DNA from: Haliangium sp050303215
GTDB lineage: Bacteria; Myxococcota_A; Polyangia; Haliangiales; Haliangiaceae
DNA: 64,000 nt
Reading direction: 5' to 3'
NCBI RefSeq assembly: GCF_050303215.1
Contig: NZ_JBNLBH010000051.1
Coordinates: 1 to 64,000 of the forward strand
Part shown: one piece after another, positions 15,643-30,386 of the stretch
Numbering within the stretch: the first letter of the stretch is position 1
Layout of the letters: every line of letters starts with the position of its first letter
Program-made: the position numbers and the translations under genes
Notes under the pieces: model-generated
What the model saw: the letters and a program-made list of their open reading frames with translations, nothing else
Told to the model about the DNA's origin: nothing
Databases searched by the model: none

Positions 15643-17085
15643 ATGAGAGCCTTGCGCCCCTACCTCGTCTTCACGATCGTGTTCATCGTCTCCCGGGTCG
15701 GCTTCTACGCCGCCGGGCTGCGGTTCTCGACCGAGCACGTGGGCGAGATGATGCACTTCCTGCCCCCGAGCTTGCTTCAGGACGACCTGGCCCGCTCGCT
15801 GCTGTACATGCACAGCCAGCCGCCGCTCATGTCGGTCTTCATGGGCCTGACCATGAAGCTGTTCCCGGGCCACTACGAGTTCGCCTTTGCGAGCGTATTC
15901 GCCCTCATCGGCCTGGGCTTCGGGTGGATCCAGATGGCCCTGTTCGAGCGCCTCCGCTTCCCTGCCCGGATCGGGCTCGCGGTCGCCTGCGCATACGCGC
16001 TCCTGCCCCAGACCGTGGTGTTCGAGCACTACTTCTTCTTCACCCACATCCTCGCCTTCCTCATGCTGGCCTCGGCGCTCTTGCTCGCGCGCGCGCTCGA
16101 GCGCCCCACCGGGCCGCGCTGGCTGAGCTTCTTCCTCCTCATCGCCGTCATCGTCAACTTCAAGAGCGCCTTCCACCTGATCTGGATGGTGCTCCTGGGA
16201 GTCGCCGCCTTCGTGTGCCTGCCCCGGGTCAAGCATCGGACGGTGGCCGTGGCCCTCGCCCTCCCGCTGCTCCTGGGCGGGGCCTGGTACGCCAAGAACC
16301 TGGTGATGTTCGGGCACTTCCAGAGCTCCTCGTGGATGGGCTTCGCGCTCGCCTTCAAGTCCTACCGCGGCATCCCGGTCAGCGAACGGCGGCGGCGCGC
16401 TCAGCGCGGAGAGCTGGCCCCGGTGACCGCTGCCAACATCTACGGCGGCGTCGACGAATATGCGCGCGCGCTCGGGGTCGATCTCGCCCGCGACCGCACC
16501 GACGTCCCGCTGCTCGAGATGAAGCGAAAAGCCAGCGGACAGCACAACTTCCATCATCGCATCTACATCGAGGCCAACCAGGCCATCGCCGCCGAGGCCT
16601 GGCGGCTGATCCGCAGTGACCCGGGGCCGTACCTCGAGGACGTGCGCAAGAGCCTGCGCTACTTTGGCAAACCGGCCACGGACTATCGCCCGGTCAACAC
16701 CCCCTACCGACAGATCCAACGCTACTGCGACGCGGTGAACACGCTCCTACACGACCGCTGGGGCGGGTACGGACTGTGCCTGTGGACCCTGATGATGCTG
16801 AGCTGCATGGTGTTCATGGTCCCGCGCCTGATCGCGTTCGCGCGCGCGCCGCGGTCGCAGTCGGTGGAAGACCTGGTCTACATCTACATGGCGCTCACGG
16901 CGCTGTACGTATACGTACTCCTGATCTTCCTCGACAGCGGCGAAACCCATCGCCAACGCATGGTCGTGGATCCCTTCATCGTGACCTGCTTCGCGCTCGA
17001 CCTTCGCCGGCTGTGGCGCCGGCGGGCTCGACGCCGGGCGCCCGCTCAGACCAGCGACAGCGCCCCCGAGCCCAGCCCGACCTGA
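15643..17085 (+). CDS. Glycosyltransferase family 39-like integral membrane protein
   Basis: The 480-residue protein has about 10-11 hydrophobic segments. The first extracytoplasmic loop carries HSQPPLMSVFMGL, resembling the acidic or proline-containing loop region of GT-C (ArnT/PMT-like) glycosyltransferases that use lipid-linked sugars, though the typical catalytic Asp-Glu pair is not obvious. The ATG has a GGGGAG site 6 bases upstream. An AT-rich TATTATACT sequence at 15545-15553 could be a -10 element, but no matching -35 was seen. Function is inferred from topology. Confidence 0.7.
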   Translation: MRALRPYLVFTIVFIVSRVGFYAAGLRFSTEHVGEMMHFLPPSLLQDDLARSLLYMHSQPPLMSVFMGLTMKLFPGHYEFAFASVFALIGLGFGWIQMALFERLRFPARIGLAVACAYALLPQTVVFEHYFFFTHILAFLMLASALLLARALERPTGPRWLSFFLLIAVIVNFKSAFHLIWMVLLGVAAFVCLPRVKHRTVAVALALPLLLGGAWYAKNLVMFGHFQSSSWMGFALAFKSYRGIPVSERRRRAQRGELAPVTAANIYGGVDEYARALGVDLARDRTDVPLLEMKRKASGQHNFHHRIYIEANQAIAAEAWRLIRSDPGPYLEDVRKSLRYFGKPATDYRPVNTPYRQIQRYCDAVNTLLHDRWGGYGLCLWTLMMLSCMVFMVPRLIAFARAPRSQSVEDLVYIYMALTALYVYVLLIFLDSGETHRQRMVVDPFIVTCFALDLRRLWRRRARRRAPAQTSDSAPEPSPT

Positions 17086-17103
17086 GTCGCGCTCGAGCGA
17101 GAC

Positions 17104-20100
17104 TCAGGCCGAGGCCGCCAGGGTCGCCTGCATCCGGCTGCACCGCGCCGGCATGCCGGTGGCCGGGAAGCGGCCCACGAACTTGGCCAGATCGGCGACC
17201 AAGCGCTCGACCCGGTCGAGCTGGGTCTGCTCCAAGGGCTGGGACTTGCTGGCCTCGACCAGCCTCGCCACCGCGGCCTCGACGATGCGCGCCACCTGGG
17301 GGAGCATCGGGAAGTAGTCGAGATCTCCGATCTCCTCGAACACGGCCAGGGCCTCGCTCACCTGCCCCTCGGCGGCGCGCGCCCAGGCCTCGAGCACCGC
17401 GAAGTAGCGCCACATCACGGTGCTCCCGGCGATGGCGGACTCGCCCCGGGCGGCCCGGATTCGCTCCAGCGCGCCCTCCCAGCGGTTGGCCATCAGGTCG
17501 CTCACCAGCACGCGATGGCACGCCGCGTACTGGCCCCCGACCAGGCCCAGCTCGCGGGCGGTGCGCTCGGCCTCTTGGAATTCGACCTGGGCCTCCTCGA
17601 TCCGGTCCTGCACGAACAGCGCGTCCCCGAGGTCGATCAGGGTGTACGGGATGCGCGCGGTGAGCCCGGCCCGGCGACACACCGCCAACACCTCCCGATG
17701 GTAGTCGCCGGCGCGCTCGTACTCGCCCTGGGACAGAGCCACGATGCCGCGCAGCCGCAGACTGCGGACGCGCAGGTCCGATCGGCTCCCGGACTCGGCC
17801 AGGGCCCGCTCGGCCAGGGCCTCGGCCCGCCCCAGCGCGCCCTCGAAGATGCACACGAAGGCCAGCCGCTGAGCCGCGCGCTGGGCCTGCTCGCCGGCCT
17901 GGGCCCCGGCCAGCGCGCGCTCGGCGTCGCGCTCGGCCTCGTCCATGCGGTTGTGGTAGCTCATCCACATCGACCGGGCGGTGTACAGGTAGCAGCGCCC
18001 CTCCGGGCAGGCTTCCTCTTCGCGCGCCGACAGGGCCTCGATCAGGCGGGTCCAGGCCGCGTCGTCGCCGCGGTTTTCGTACACGTCGGCGAGCACGTCG
18101 CCGGCGCGCATGGACTGGTCGACGTTGGGCCCGTTGACCACGGGCGTGAGCACGACCTCGGCGCGGGCCAGATCGCCGCCGTCGAGCAGGGTCCGCCCCA
18201 GCGCGATGGCGCAGTCGCCGTAGCGGCGATCCTCGGGGGTCATGGCATCCAGCGCCTTGAGCCCCCAGCTCACCCCCAGCAAGGTGTCGCCGCCCTGGCG
18301 CTCGTACTCCTGACCGCGCAGCCACCAGGCCACCGCCTGCTCGCGCTGACCGATGGCGTCGTAGTGGTCGCCGAGCGCGCCGGCCTCGCCGTCGCCGTGC
18401 TCGTCGGTCCAGGCGGTGCGCACCTCGATGGCACGGCGGTGCAGGCGGCGGGCGCGGCGGGGGTTGAGCCCGGCCAGGACCACGCCCCGGGCCACCTCGG
18501 GCCAGAACGCGACGGTCTCGGCCCCCTCGACCTCGCACCAGCTCAAGATGCCCAGGTCGAGACACTGGTCGAGGTCGTCATCGAGCTGACGCGCCGGCAC
18601 CTCGCCGTCCAGGAAGGCCTCGAGCAGGCCGACCTCGACCGCGGCGCCGAGGATGGCGATCGACTCGATCAGGGCCCGCAGCCGCTCGGGCGCGCCGCTG
18701 CGCTCGAGCTGCCGGGCCAGGGTGACCTCGAGCATGTCGTGGAGCGCGCGCGGGATGCGCTCGCTGGAGTCCCCGGCGATGGTGCCGGACCCGCTCCCGG
18801 ACCCGCTCCCGGAGCCGCTGCCCGAGCCGCTGTCGGACTGGTCGGGCTCGCTCCGGGCCGCGATCCCGGCCCGGGCCATGAGCACGGCGTAGAGCGGGTT
18901 GCCGGCGGCGCTGCGGGCGATGCGGCGGGCCTCGGTCTGGCCCGTGCCCAGGTGCAGGGCCAACGCCCGCGCCAGCACCTCTTCGTCCAGCGGGTCGAGG
19001 TGCAGGCTGCGCCGGATGCTGCCCTCGAAGCGGGCCGAGCGGTCGAGCATGCTGCGGAAGCTGTGGCTCTTGCAGCCATCGCTGAGGGTCGCGACGATCA
19101 ACAGCGAGAAGGGCTCGAAGGTGCCCTGGAACAGCAGGAAGTCGAAGAACGCGGCCGCGTCGGCGCCGCCCTTGTGCAGGTCGTCCACGGCCAGCAGCAC
19201 CGGCCGGCTGCGGCTGAGGCGCAGCAGGCAGCGGTGCACCAGCGCGAACAGCCGCCCCTGGGCGATGGTCTCGTCCCCCGCCGGGCGCAGGAAGGCCACC
19301 AGATCGCGGGCTTCATCGGGATCCTCGTCGCCGGCGCGGCGGAGGAAGTCCCCGACCACGTGCTTGACCTGCAGCGCGCTCCGGCCGTTGGTGCCGAGCG
19401 CGTTGTCGAGGGCCTGGCGGAGGGCGTCGCGGGTCGAGGCGCTGGCGTGGAAGCCGGTGCGCACGGCCAGGAAGCGACCGCACTCGCTCAGGCGGGTGGC
19501 GGCCTCGTTCATGAGCGCGCTCTTGCCGATCCCGACGCAGCCGGTGAGCAGCGCGGCCCGGACCTCGCCCTGCTCGGCCGCCTCGGCCAGGGCCGAGATC
19601 TCGGCCAGCAGCGGCTCGCGCCCCACCACCGGCAGCGCGGCGTCGTCGCCCGGGCCCAGCGCGGCCTCGCCGGTCGCCCCGGCCAACAGCGCGGCCCCCT
19701 CCGACCAGCCGCTGGGCAGGTCGTCACCGTGGCGCAGCGCGGCCTCGGACTCGACCAGCGCCTGCCAGCGCTCGTCCGACACCCGGACCGGGGACTCGAA
19801 GGGCGCCAGGGCGCGGCGGGCGTCGGCCGCGAACAGGTAGCGATCGTCGGGCAGGCGGGCCAACAGGCGCATCACCACCTCGGCGAAGCCCTCGGGCAGG
19901 TGCAGGCCCGGGCGCGGCTCGAGCGCGGGCGGGTCGTCCGAAATCTTGGCCATGAGCGCGCCCAGCGAGTGCCCTGGGAAGGGCAGGCGGCCGCTCACCA
20001 TCTCGTACAGCATGACCCCGATCGGGTACAGATCGAGGGCCGGGGTGTCGCGCGCCCGCCCCTGCATCTGCTCGGGGGCCATGTACATGGGCGTGCCCAG

Positions 20101-20688
20101 CACGGTGCCGGGCTGGGTCAGGTAGGTGGCGTCGGTGACGGCCTCGGCCGCGAGTCCGAAGTCGCTGATCTTGCACTCCAGACGCCCGTCCGGGCGCCGC
20201 GTCACCAGGATGTTGTCGGGCTTGATGTCACGGTGCAGGACGCCGCGGGCGTGCATGTGGGCCAGCGCCTCGAGGACTTGGCACATCAGCGTGGCCAGCT
20301 CGCCGGGCCCCAGCTCGAGCGCGCTCAGGCACCCGAGCGCCACCCCCTCGACCAGCTCCATGGCCACGTAGTAGCCGTCGCGCTCGCGCCCGATGCGGCC
20401 GTAGGCCAGGGTGTCGACCACGTGCGGGTGCTTGACCTGGGCCGCCAGCCGGGCGCCGCGCAGCAGCCGGGGCACGCTGCGCTGGTGGCGCGGATCCGGC
20501 AGCACCACCTTGAGCGCCACCTCGGCTGGCTGCTCGATCGTGCTCGAGACGCCGCCGTCGGCGACCAGGCCGGCGCGGAATACCACCCCCATCGCACCCG
20601 CGCCGATGAGCGACTCGATGCGAAAGCGCTCGGCCACCACCGTACCAATGAGAGAGGAGACGTTGGTGCTCGATTCCATCTTGTCCAT
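17104..20688 (-). CDS. Ser/Thr protein kinase fused to AAA-type ATPase and TPR region
   Basis: 1194 residues. The kinase domain (about 13-285) has a GAGAMG glycine loop, VALK, HRDIKPDN (about 149), DFG (about 175) and APE, all intact. An AAA_16-type ATPase follows, with Walker A GCVGIGKSAL (about 384) and Walker B VLLAVDDLH (about 499). A low-complexity Ser-Gly linker lies near 616-632. The C-terminal 450 residues are helical and TPR-like. This layout resembles PknK/AfsK-like signalling kinases, where the ATPase-TPR part senses a partner. It is the last gene of a leftward unit, 63 bases after a Cys-rich lipoprotein gene. Start could also be the ATG four codons in. Confidence 0.9.
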   Translation of the reverse strand: MDKMESSTNVSSLIGTVVAERFRIESLIGAGAMGVVFRAGLVADGGVSSTIEQPAEVALKVVLPDPRHQRSVPRLLRGARLAAQVKHPHVVDTLAYGRIGRERDGYYVAMELVEGVALGCLSALELGPGELATLMCQVLEALAHMHARGVLHRDIKPDNILVTRRPDGRLECKISDFGLAAEAVTDATYLTQPGTVLGTPMYMAPEQMQGRARDTPALDLYPIGVMLYEMVSGRLPFPGHSLGALMAKISDDPPALEPRPGLHLPEGFAEVVMRLLARLPDDRYLFAADARRALAPFESPVRVSDERWQALVESEAALRHGDDLPSGWSEGAALLAGATGEAALGPGDDAALPVVGREPLLAEISALAEAAEQGEVRAALLTGCVGIGKSALMNEAATRLSECGRFLAVRTGFHASASTRDALRQALDNALGTNGRSALQVKHVVGDFLRRAGDEDPDEARDLVAFLRPAGDETIAQGRLFALVHRCLLRLSRSRPVLLAVDDLHKGGADAAAFFDFLLFQGTFEPFSLLIVATLSDGCKSHSFRSMLDRSARFEGSIRRSLHLDPLDEEVLARALALHLGTGQTEARRIARSAAGNPLYAVLMARAGIAARSEPDQSDSGSGSGSGSGSGSGSGTIAGDSSERIPRALHDMLEVTLARQLERSGAPERLRALIESIAILGAAVEVGLLEAFLDGEVPARQLDDDLDQCLDLGILSWCEVEGAETVAFWPEVARGVVLAGLNPRRARRLHRRAIEVRTAWTDEHGDGEAGALGDHYDAIGQREQAVAWWLRGQEYERQGGDTLLGVSWGLKALDAMTPEDRRYGDCAIALGRTLLDGGDLARAEVVLTPVVNGPNVDQSMRAGDVLADVYENRGDDAAWTRLIEALSAREEEACPEGRCYLYTARSMWMSYHNRMDEAERDAERALAGAQAGEQAQRAAQRLAFVCIFEGALGRAEALAERALAESGSRSDLRVRSLRLRGIVALSQGEYERAGDYHREVLAVCRRAGLTARIPYTLIDLGDALFVQDRIEEAQVEFQEAERTARELGLVGGQYAACHRVLVSDLMANRWEGALERIRAARGESAIAGSTVMWRYFAVLEAWARAAEGQVSEALAVFEEIGDLDYFPMLPQVARIVEAAVARLVEASKSQPLEQTQLDRVERLVADLAKFVGRFPATGMPARCSRMQATLAASA

Positions 20689-20751
20689 GATATCGTTCTC
20701 TGGTCACTCTCGGGGCGCCCCGCTCGCCGTCCTCACACCGGGCAGGGCCCG

Positions 20752-21207
20752 TCACCGGAGCGCAGTCGCTCGATCGGGGCGCGACCGCGCCCGTTGGGAG
20801 TCTTGTGGGCCCGGAATGACCCGTTGGCAAGCGGGCGTGAACAGTCGGTTGCAGTCGTACTCGAGCTCGAGCTGGCGAAAGCACTCGCTGAGCCAGACCG
20901 AGCTGATCACGACCTCTTCGTCGCAGTTGTCGTCTTCGCGGCAGCACCCGAACATGAGCTCGTTGCGGCACTGATACTCGCGCTGGGGGTGACTCCAGGC
21001 GCAGCCGGGGCGGGCCTTGCACACCTCCATCACCACCTGATAGCAGGCCTGGCCGCGCGTCATCACCACCTCGTCGGCCCCGGCCGTGGGCGTGGGCGTG
21101 GGCGTGACCGCAGGCGTGGGCGTGGCCGCAGGCTCCTCCCTGGGGCTCGCGCACCCCGCCGCCAGGCTCGCCACCAGGACGGCCGCCGGCCACGCGGACC
21201 ACGCCAT
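20752..21207 (-). CDS. Cys-rich lipoprotein, function unknown
   Basis: 151 residues. A signal peptide ends in the lipobox LAAGC, then a Pro-Thr repeat linker (PTPTPTAG) and a compact domain with ten further cysteines between about 55 and 132, which suggests a disulfide-stabilised extracytoplasmic fold. I do not recognise the family. The ATG lies 5 bases after the stop of the AAA+ gene, so the two are surely co-transcribed and perhaps translationally coupled; a GTG three codons upstream overlaps that stop and is an alternative start. The kinase-ATPase gene follows. Confidence 0.85.
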   Translation of the reverse strand: MAWSAWPAAVLVASLAAGCASPREEPAATPTPAVTPTPTPTAGADEVVMTRGQACYQVVMEVCKARPGCAWSHPQREYQCRNELMFGCCREDDNCDEEVVISSVWLSECFRQLELEYDCNRLFTPACQRVIPGPQDSQRARSRPDRATALR

Positions 21208-21212
21208 GACGC

Positions 21213-24566
<3,354 letters not shown>

Positions 24567-24624
24567 GTCGAGGCCTAGACTACCCCGTCCGACACGGTTC
24601 GCAAACCGCCGTTCACGGCGACCT

Positions 24625-24670
24625 CGGTCGCTCCCGCCGTCGCGGTCGCTCCCCGGTCGCGGTCGCTCCC
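24625..24670. repeat. Three 11-bp direct repeats in a divergent promoter region
   Basis: CGGTCGCTCCC occurs at 24625, 24643 and 24660, spaced 18 and 17 bases, between the divergent AAA+ ATPase and histidine kinase genes. The spacing (somewhat under two helical turns) would suit a regulator binding roughly one face of the DNA. Confidence 0.65.
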
Positions 24671-24712
24671 CCAGGCACCGCCGCTGCCGCCGCGCCGACC
24701 GCGGCTGCCTCG

Positions 24713-26227
<1,515 letters not shown>

Positions 26228-26321
26228 GCGCGGGCCTCGGCACGGCCCCGGCAAACGACCGCTGACGCCCGGCAGACGCGGCCGTGCGCAGCCTCCTGGG
26301 CCGAGCTGTGGTACACATTCG

Positions 26322-28280
26322 ATGAGGACCAACGTGACCGATTCCACCACCGCACCACCGCATGTCAGCGCGTTCAGCGCCCGCTGCCGGGCCGGGCTCG
26401 AGCGCGCCCAAGCCCTGCTCCCCACCATCACCGAGGCCACCGGCCCGCGCACGGTGGCCAACACCCTGGAGCCGTACAACGAGCTGCTGATGCACCTCGA
26501 ACGCTCCGCGGGGGAGGCCGGGCTGATGTCGGCCGTGCACCCGGACGAGGCCATCCGCGACGCCGCCCGGGGCGCAGAGCAGGCAGTGGACGCGTTCATG
26601 TCCAAGCTGCGCCTCGACCGCGGGCTGTACGAGGCCTTCGCCGCCCTGGACACCGCCGACATGGACGCCGAGAGCCGGCGCCTGGTCGAGCACACGCTGC
26701 GCGACTTCCACCGCGCCGGGGTGGACCGCGACGACGACACCCGCGCCCGCCTGGAGCAGATCGACGAGGAGCTCACCCGGCTCGGGCAGTCGTTTCAAAA
26801 GAACATCATCGACGATGTCCGCCATATCATGGTCGATCGGGAGGCCCTGAGCGGACTGCCCCAAGACTTCATCTCGGCGCGCACCAAGGCCGACGGCGAC
26901 AGCAGCGCTGACGACGTCCGCATCAGCACTGACTACCCCGACTACATGCCGTTCATGTCGTACGCCGACCGGCATGACCTGCGCAAGGAGCTGTACATCG
27001 CGTTCAAGGCCCGCGGGGGCCAGGACAACGAGGACATCCTGCGCCAGATCCTGACCTTGCGGGCCGAGAAGGCCGCGCTGCTGGGCTACGCCAACTGGGC
27101 CGACTACGCCACCGAGGACAAGATGATGAAGAGCGGCGCCAACGCCCGCGCCTTCATCGAGCGAGTGGCCGGTGTCGCCGCCAAGCGGGCCGAGCGCGAC
27201 TACCACGAGCTGCTCGACCGCAAGCGGCAAGATCACCCGGACGCCGACGAGGTGGCAGACTACGAGAAGACCTATTACGAGAACAAGGTCAAGGCCGAGC
27301 GCTACGCCTTCGATCCGCAGTCGGTCCGGCCCTACTTTCCGTACCGCCAGGTCGAGCGCGGCCTGCTCGACATCACCGCGCGCATCTATGACATCAGCTA
27401 CGAGGCGGTCGCGGACGCCGAGGTCTGGCACCCGGACGTGAAGGTGTTCGACGTGGTCCGGGCGGGCGCGCGCCTGGGTCGCATCTACCTCGACATGCAC
27501 CCGCGCGAGGGCAAGTACAAGCACGCGGCGCAGTTCCCGTACCGCAGCGGCATCGCCGACGCCCAGGTCCCGGAGGGGGTGCTGGTGTGCAACTTCGCCA
27601 AGCCGGGCGATGCCGGCGAGCCGGCGCTGATGGAGCACAGCGACGTGGTCACCATGTTCCACGAGTTTGGGCACCTGATGCACCACGTGCTCGGCGGGCA
27701 GAAGCGCTGGCTGCCGCAGAGCGGGGTGGCCACGGAGTGGGACTTCGTCGAGGCGCCGTCGCAGATGTTCGAGGAGTGGGCCTGGCAGCACGAGACCCTG
27801 CGCAGCTTCGCGAAGCACTACGACAGCGGCGAGGAGATCCCGGCCGAGATGGTCGATCGCATGCGCGCGGCCGACAAGTTCGGCCTGGGCGTGGCCACGG
27901 TGCAGCAGATGTTCTACGCGGCCATCTCGCTGGCCTTCCACACCACCGACCCGGCCGAGCTCGACATGCACGACACCGTGCGCCGGCTGCAGGCCCAGTA
28001 CACGCCGTTCCGGTTCGTGGACGGGACCCGCTTCCACGCCAACTTCGGACACCTGCACGGGTACTCGGCGTTGTACTACACGTATATGTGGTCGCTCGTG
28101 ATCGCCAAGGATCTGCTCACGCCGTTCCACGAACACGGGCTGATGGACACCGAGTGGACCCACCGCTACCGCGACCGCATCCTGGCCCCCGGCGGCAGCA
28201 AGGACGCCAGCGCGCTGGTGCACGACTTCCTCGGCCGCGAGTTCTCGTTCGAGGCCTTCGAGTCGTACCTGGCCGGCTGA
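26322..28280 (+). CDS. M3-family zinc oligopeptidase
   Basis: 652 residues, the usual size for thimet oligopeptidase/oligopeptidase A relatives. The zinc site HEFGH lies near residue 446 and the third ligand Glu is in FVEAPSQMFEEW about 25 residues later. There is no signal peptide, so it is cytoplasmic and probably degrades short peptides. The ATG at 26322 has no clear ribosome site; a GTG at 26334 preceded by GAGGA is a good alternative, shortening the protein by four residues. It lies 94 bases after the histidine kinase gene. Confidence 0.93.
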   Translation: MRTNVTDSTTAPPHVSAFSARCRAGLERAQALLPTITEATGPRTVANTLEPYNELLMHLERSAGEAGLMSAVHPDEAIRDAARGAEQAVDAFMSKLRLDRGLYEAFAALDTADMDAESRRLVEHTLRDFHRAGVDRDDDTRARLEQIDEELTRLGQSFQKNIIDDVRHIMVDREALSGLPQDFISARTKADGDSSADDVRISTDYPDYMPFMSYADRHDLRKELYIAFKARGGQDNEDILRQILTLRAEKAALLGYANWADYATEDKMMKSGANARAFIERVAGVAAKRAERDYHELLDRKRQDHPDADEVADYEKTYYENKVKAERYAFDPQSVRPYFPYRQVERGLLDITARIYDISYEAVADAEVWHPDVKVFDVVRAGARLGRIYLDMHPREGKYKHAAQFPYRSGIADAQVPEGVLVCNFAKPGDAGEPALMEHSDVVTMFHEFGHLMHHVLGGQKRWLPQSGVATEWDFVEAPSQMFEEWAWQHETLRSFAKHYDSGEEIPAEMVDRMRAADKFGLGVATVQQMFYAAISLAFHTTDPAELDMHDTVRRLQAQYTPFRFVDGTRFHANFGHLHGYSALYYTYMWSLVIAKDLLTPFHEHGLMDTEWTHRYRDRILAPGGSKDASALVHDFLGREFSFEAFESYLAG

Positions 28281-28310
28281 GCCGCCTCGGGATCGCGTGC
28301 AGCGTTACGT

Positions 28311-28355
28311 GCACTTGGGCTGTGCCCAAGTGCCAAGGCGTCGCCGTAGGCGACG
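28311..28355. terminator. Two back-to-back hairpins after the M3 peptidase gene
   Basis: GCACTTGGGC-TGT-GCCCAAGTGC (28311-28333) is a perfect 10-bp stem, followed by CGTCGCC-GTA-GGCGACG (28339-28355). They sit 30 bases after a stop between convergent genes. No T-tract follows, so this is a terminator by position and structure only. Confidence 0.6.
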
Positions 28356-28680
28356 GCCGGCCGGCCCGGCCAAGCCCACGGCCCTACCGGCGAACGACTG
28401 CGTCTGGACGCCTCTCATGGCCTCCACGCCGTGGCTCTCGCCCAGTCGGCTGCCGGCGTCCATCTTGTCTCGACACGCCCTTGGCGTCCGACCGTCCAGA
28501 TGCTCTCTCCCGTCACTGCTTCATCTGGGCAACTGTCCGATCTGGATTGGTCGGAGCAGGGCGCGACGTCGCCTTCGGGCCCGTGGACTCGTCCGGGCCT
28601 CTGCGTTCTCGGGTTGGCTCAGGTGGTCGGCGGTCTGTGTGGGCCTGGTTCCAGGCCCGGGCCCGACGTCCCCCATGAAC
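28356..28680. other. Convergent intergenic region without recognised genes
   Basis: Between the hairpin pair and the lipoprotein stop at 28681. Short frames on both strands lack ribosome sites and coding-like third positions. Nothing else was recognised. Confidence 0.6.
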
Positions 28681-29049
28681 TCAACCGCCAATCCGCAAGC
28701 GGCACTCTCCAAACGTGTTCTGTGGGTTCCGAGCCACGAAGCTATCGCGTCTGCTGGTGCACTCTTGCTCAGACTCCCAACAACGCTCCAGACGGTCATC
28801 CACGATGAAGCAGTACGCTTTCGGCATCGTGTGGCAGGGGTTCTCGCTGGTGCCTCCGCCGACAATGTACTCGTCCCGATTCAGCTCGCATTCGGATTGA
28901 GTTCTGAAACACTGAGCCACGGAATACCGGTCTTTGCTCGCCTGAAGGCACCAGAACCCGCCGGCACGCCCCCCGCTCTGCACGCCCGAGCATGAGAGCG
29001 TCACGGTGGTCACGACGGTAACGAACGCCAATAGAAAGATCGGTTTCAT
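28681..29049 (-). CDS. Small Cys-rich putative lipoprotein
   Basis: 122 residues. The N-terminus MKPIFLLAFVTVVTTVTLSC is a signal sequence ending in a plausible lipobox (TLSC, Cys20). The mature part has eight further cysteines, two of them in W/Y-rich contexts (FWC, RCW), suggesting an exported disulfide-bonded domain. Family not recognised; it resembles in style, not in sequence, the Cys-rich lipoprotein at 20.8 kb. The ATG overlaps the stop of the upstream gene as ATGA and has an AGGA site, so the pair is translationally coupled. Confidence 0.82.
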   Translation of the reverse strand: MKPIFLLAFVTVVTTVTLSCSGVQSGGRAGGFWCLQASKDRYSVAQCFRTQSECELNRDEYIVGGGTSENPCHTMPKAYCFIVDDRLERCWESEQECTSRRDSFVARNPQNTFGECRLRIGG

Positions 29050-30386
29050 TGGTCCTGGATCTGCACCCATCTCAAGGACAGATACGTTTGGGGTGGGTCT
29101 TGCGCCCCGGCGGGGGCAAGAGGATCGATGACTTGGCTCGGGATCTCGATCTCGAGATCGAGCGTCTCCACCCCTTTGGGGATGACGATCTGCCTCGTCG
29201 CCTCCGGCGTGGTCTCGCTCCGCCGCGGGGTGTGGGCCTTGACGCTGATGTTGATCGGGGTCTGGTCGGCCCGCGGGGGCACGATCACGATGTTCTCGAT
29301 GCTACCCGGCGCTGCCACTCGCTGCCGAACCGCGCGCGCATGGTCGCGTGGACGCGCGTCCGATCCCACCGCAGCCGCAGATATGCCTCCAGCCTCCTCA
29401 CCACCTCGGTCCCACTCACGGGCGCCTCGATCATGTGCAGCGCCCCCGACAGACGCCGCGCCTCCAGCAGGTGCCGCGCCTCCAGCGCCTCTCCCGTGTT
29501 CCGTGGAGTGGCCAGAGCCGGCGACTGCCACTCCAGGCTCCGACGACTCGCTCGACGACTTGCTCGTCCTGGGCGCGGCCGGGCCTGCCTCGGTATCACT
29601 CCGCTCGATCTCGACTCGCTCGGCACCCTCGGGCACCTCAGCGCCTCTTGGCCACTCGACCTCCACTGGCAACTCCGACTCGACCTCCACCGGCTCGATC
29701 ACGGCGATCTCGTCCAACCCGATGCGCTCGTTCGCCGCCGCGGCATCGTAGTGCGAGCGAATCGCGATGTGGGCCGACAGCAGCAACACGATCGTCACCA
29801 GGGCCCCCACCGCCAGTTGCCAGCGCCGAACCCGCTGCGGGCCGACGTAGATCTGCATGCCGTCGAGTACGCCCGCACCTTCCCGGTCGTCGTCCACTTC
29901 GGATGCCAGCGCAGACGTCACCCGTACCACCCCGCCGGCACCGCCGCCGCCATCCTCGCCGCCATCCTCGCCGCCATCCTCGCCATTGGCGTCCGCCGGA
30001 CGAGGTGCCACCCACGCGGGCCCCTCACCGAGAAATTCGGACAGGCTCCGGACCGACATCTCCATGGCCGGCACGTCCCTGTCCGACAGCGGCAGCTTGT
30101 CCATGATCGTCGTGGCCAAGCTCTGAGCGTCCCGGGTCGCCGCGGCGATCGCCCCGAGCGCCTCCACGAATGCCTGCCACTCGGCCGTGACCAGACACTG
30201 GTCGGCGGGGGTCTGGGTCTCGTACATGGTCCGAAGCTGCTCGAACTCGATCTCGGGACCTCGCTGGAGGCTCATCCCGTCCGGGTCTGCTTCGTCTACG
30301 CCCGCCGGCCCCATGTATAACGTAGGGAACTCCGAGACCAGCACTTCGAGCCGGGTCACGAACTCCCGTCGTCTGACTGACTTCAT
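29046..30386 (-). CDS. Single-pass membrane protein of unknown function
   Basis: 446 residues from the ATG that follows a GGAGGCGGAG purine tract. The N-terminal 150 residues are probably cytoplasmic and helical. An acidic Gly-Glu-Asp repeat (GEDGGEDGGEDGG) encoded by a 12-bp tandem repeat precedes a membrane segment (WQLAVGALVTIVLLLSAHIAI, about 191-211). The long C-terminal part is low-complexity and probably extracytoplasmic, with a beta-rich end. Topology resembles regulator or anti-sigma-like proteins, but no family was recognised. Coupled to the downstream Cys-rich lipoprotein gene. Confidence 0.75.
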   Translation of the reverse strand: MKSVRRREFVTRLEVLVSEFPTLYMGPAGVDEADPDGMSLQRGPEIEFEQLRTMYETQTPADQCLVTAEWQAFVEALGAIAAATRDAQSLATTIMDKLPLSDRDVPAMEMSVRSLSEFLGEGPAWVAPRPADANGEDGGEDGGEDGGGGAGGVVRVTSALASEVDDDREGAGVLDGMQIYVGPQRVRRWQLAVGALVTIVLLLSAHIAIRSHYDAAAANERIGLDEIAVIEPVEVESELPVEVEWPRGAEVPEGAERVEIERSDTEAGPAAPRTSKSSSESSEPGVAVAGSGHSTEHGRGAGGAAPAGGAASVGGAAHDRGAREWDRGGEEAGGISAAAVGSDARPRDHARAVRQRVAAPGSIENIVIVPPRADQTPINISVKAHTPRRSETTPEATRQIVIPKGVETLDLEIEIPSQVIDPLAPAGAQDPPQTYLSLRWVQIQDQ

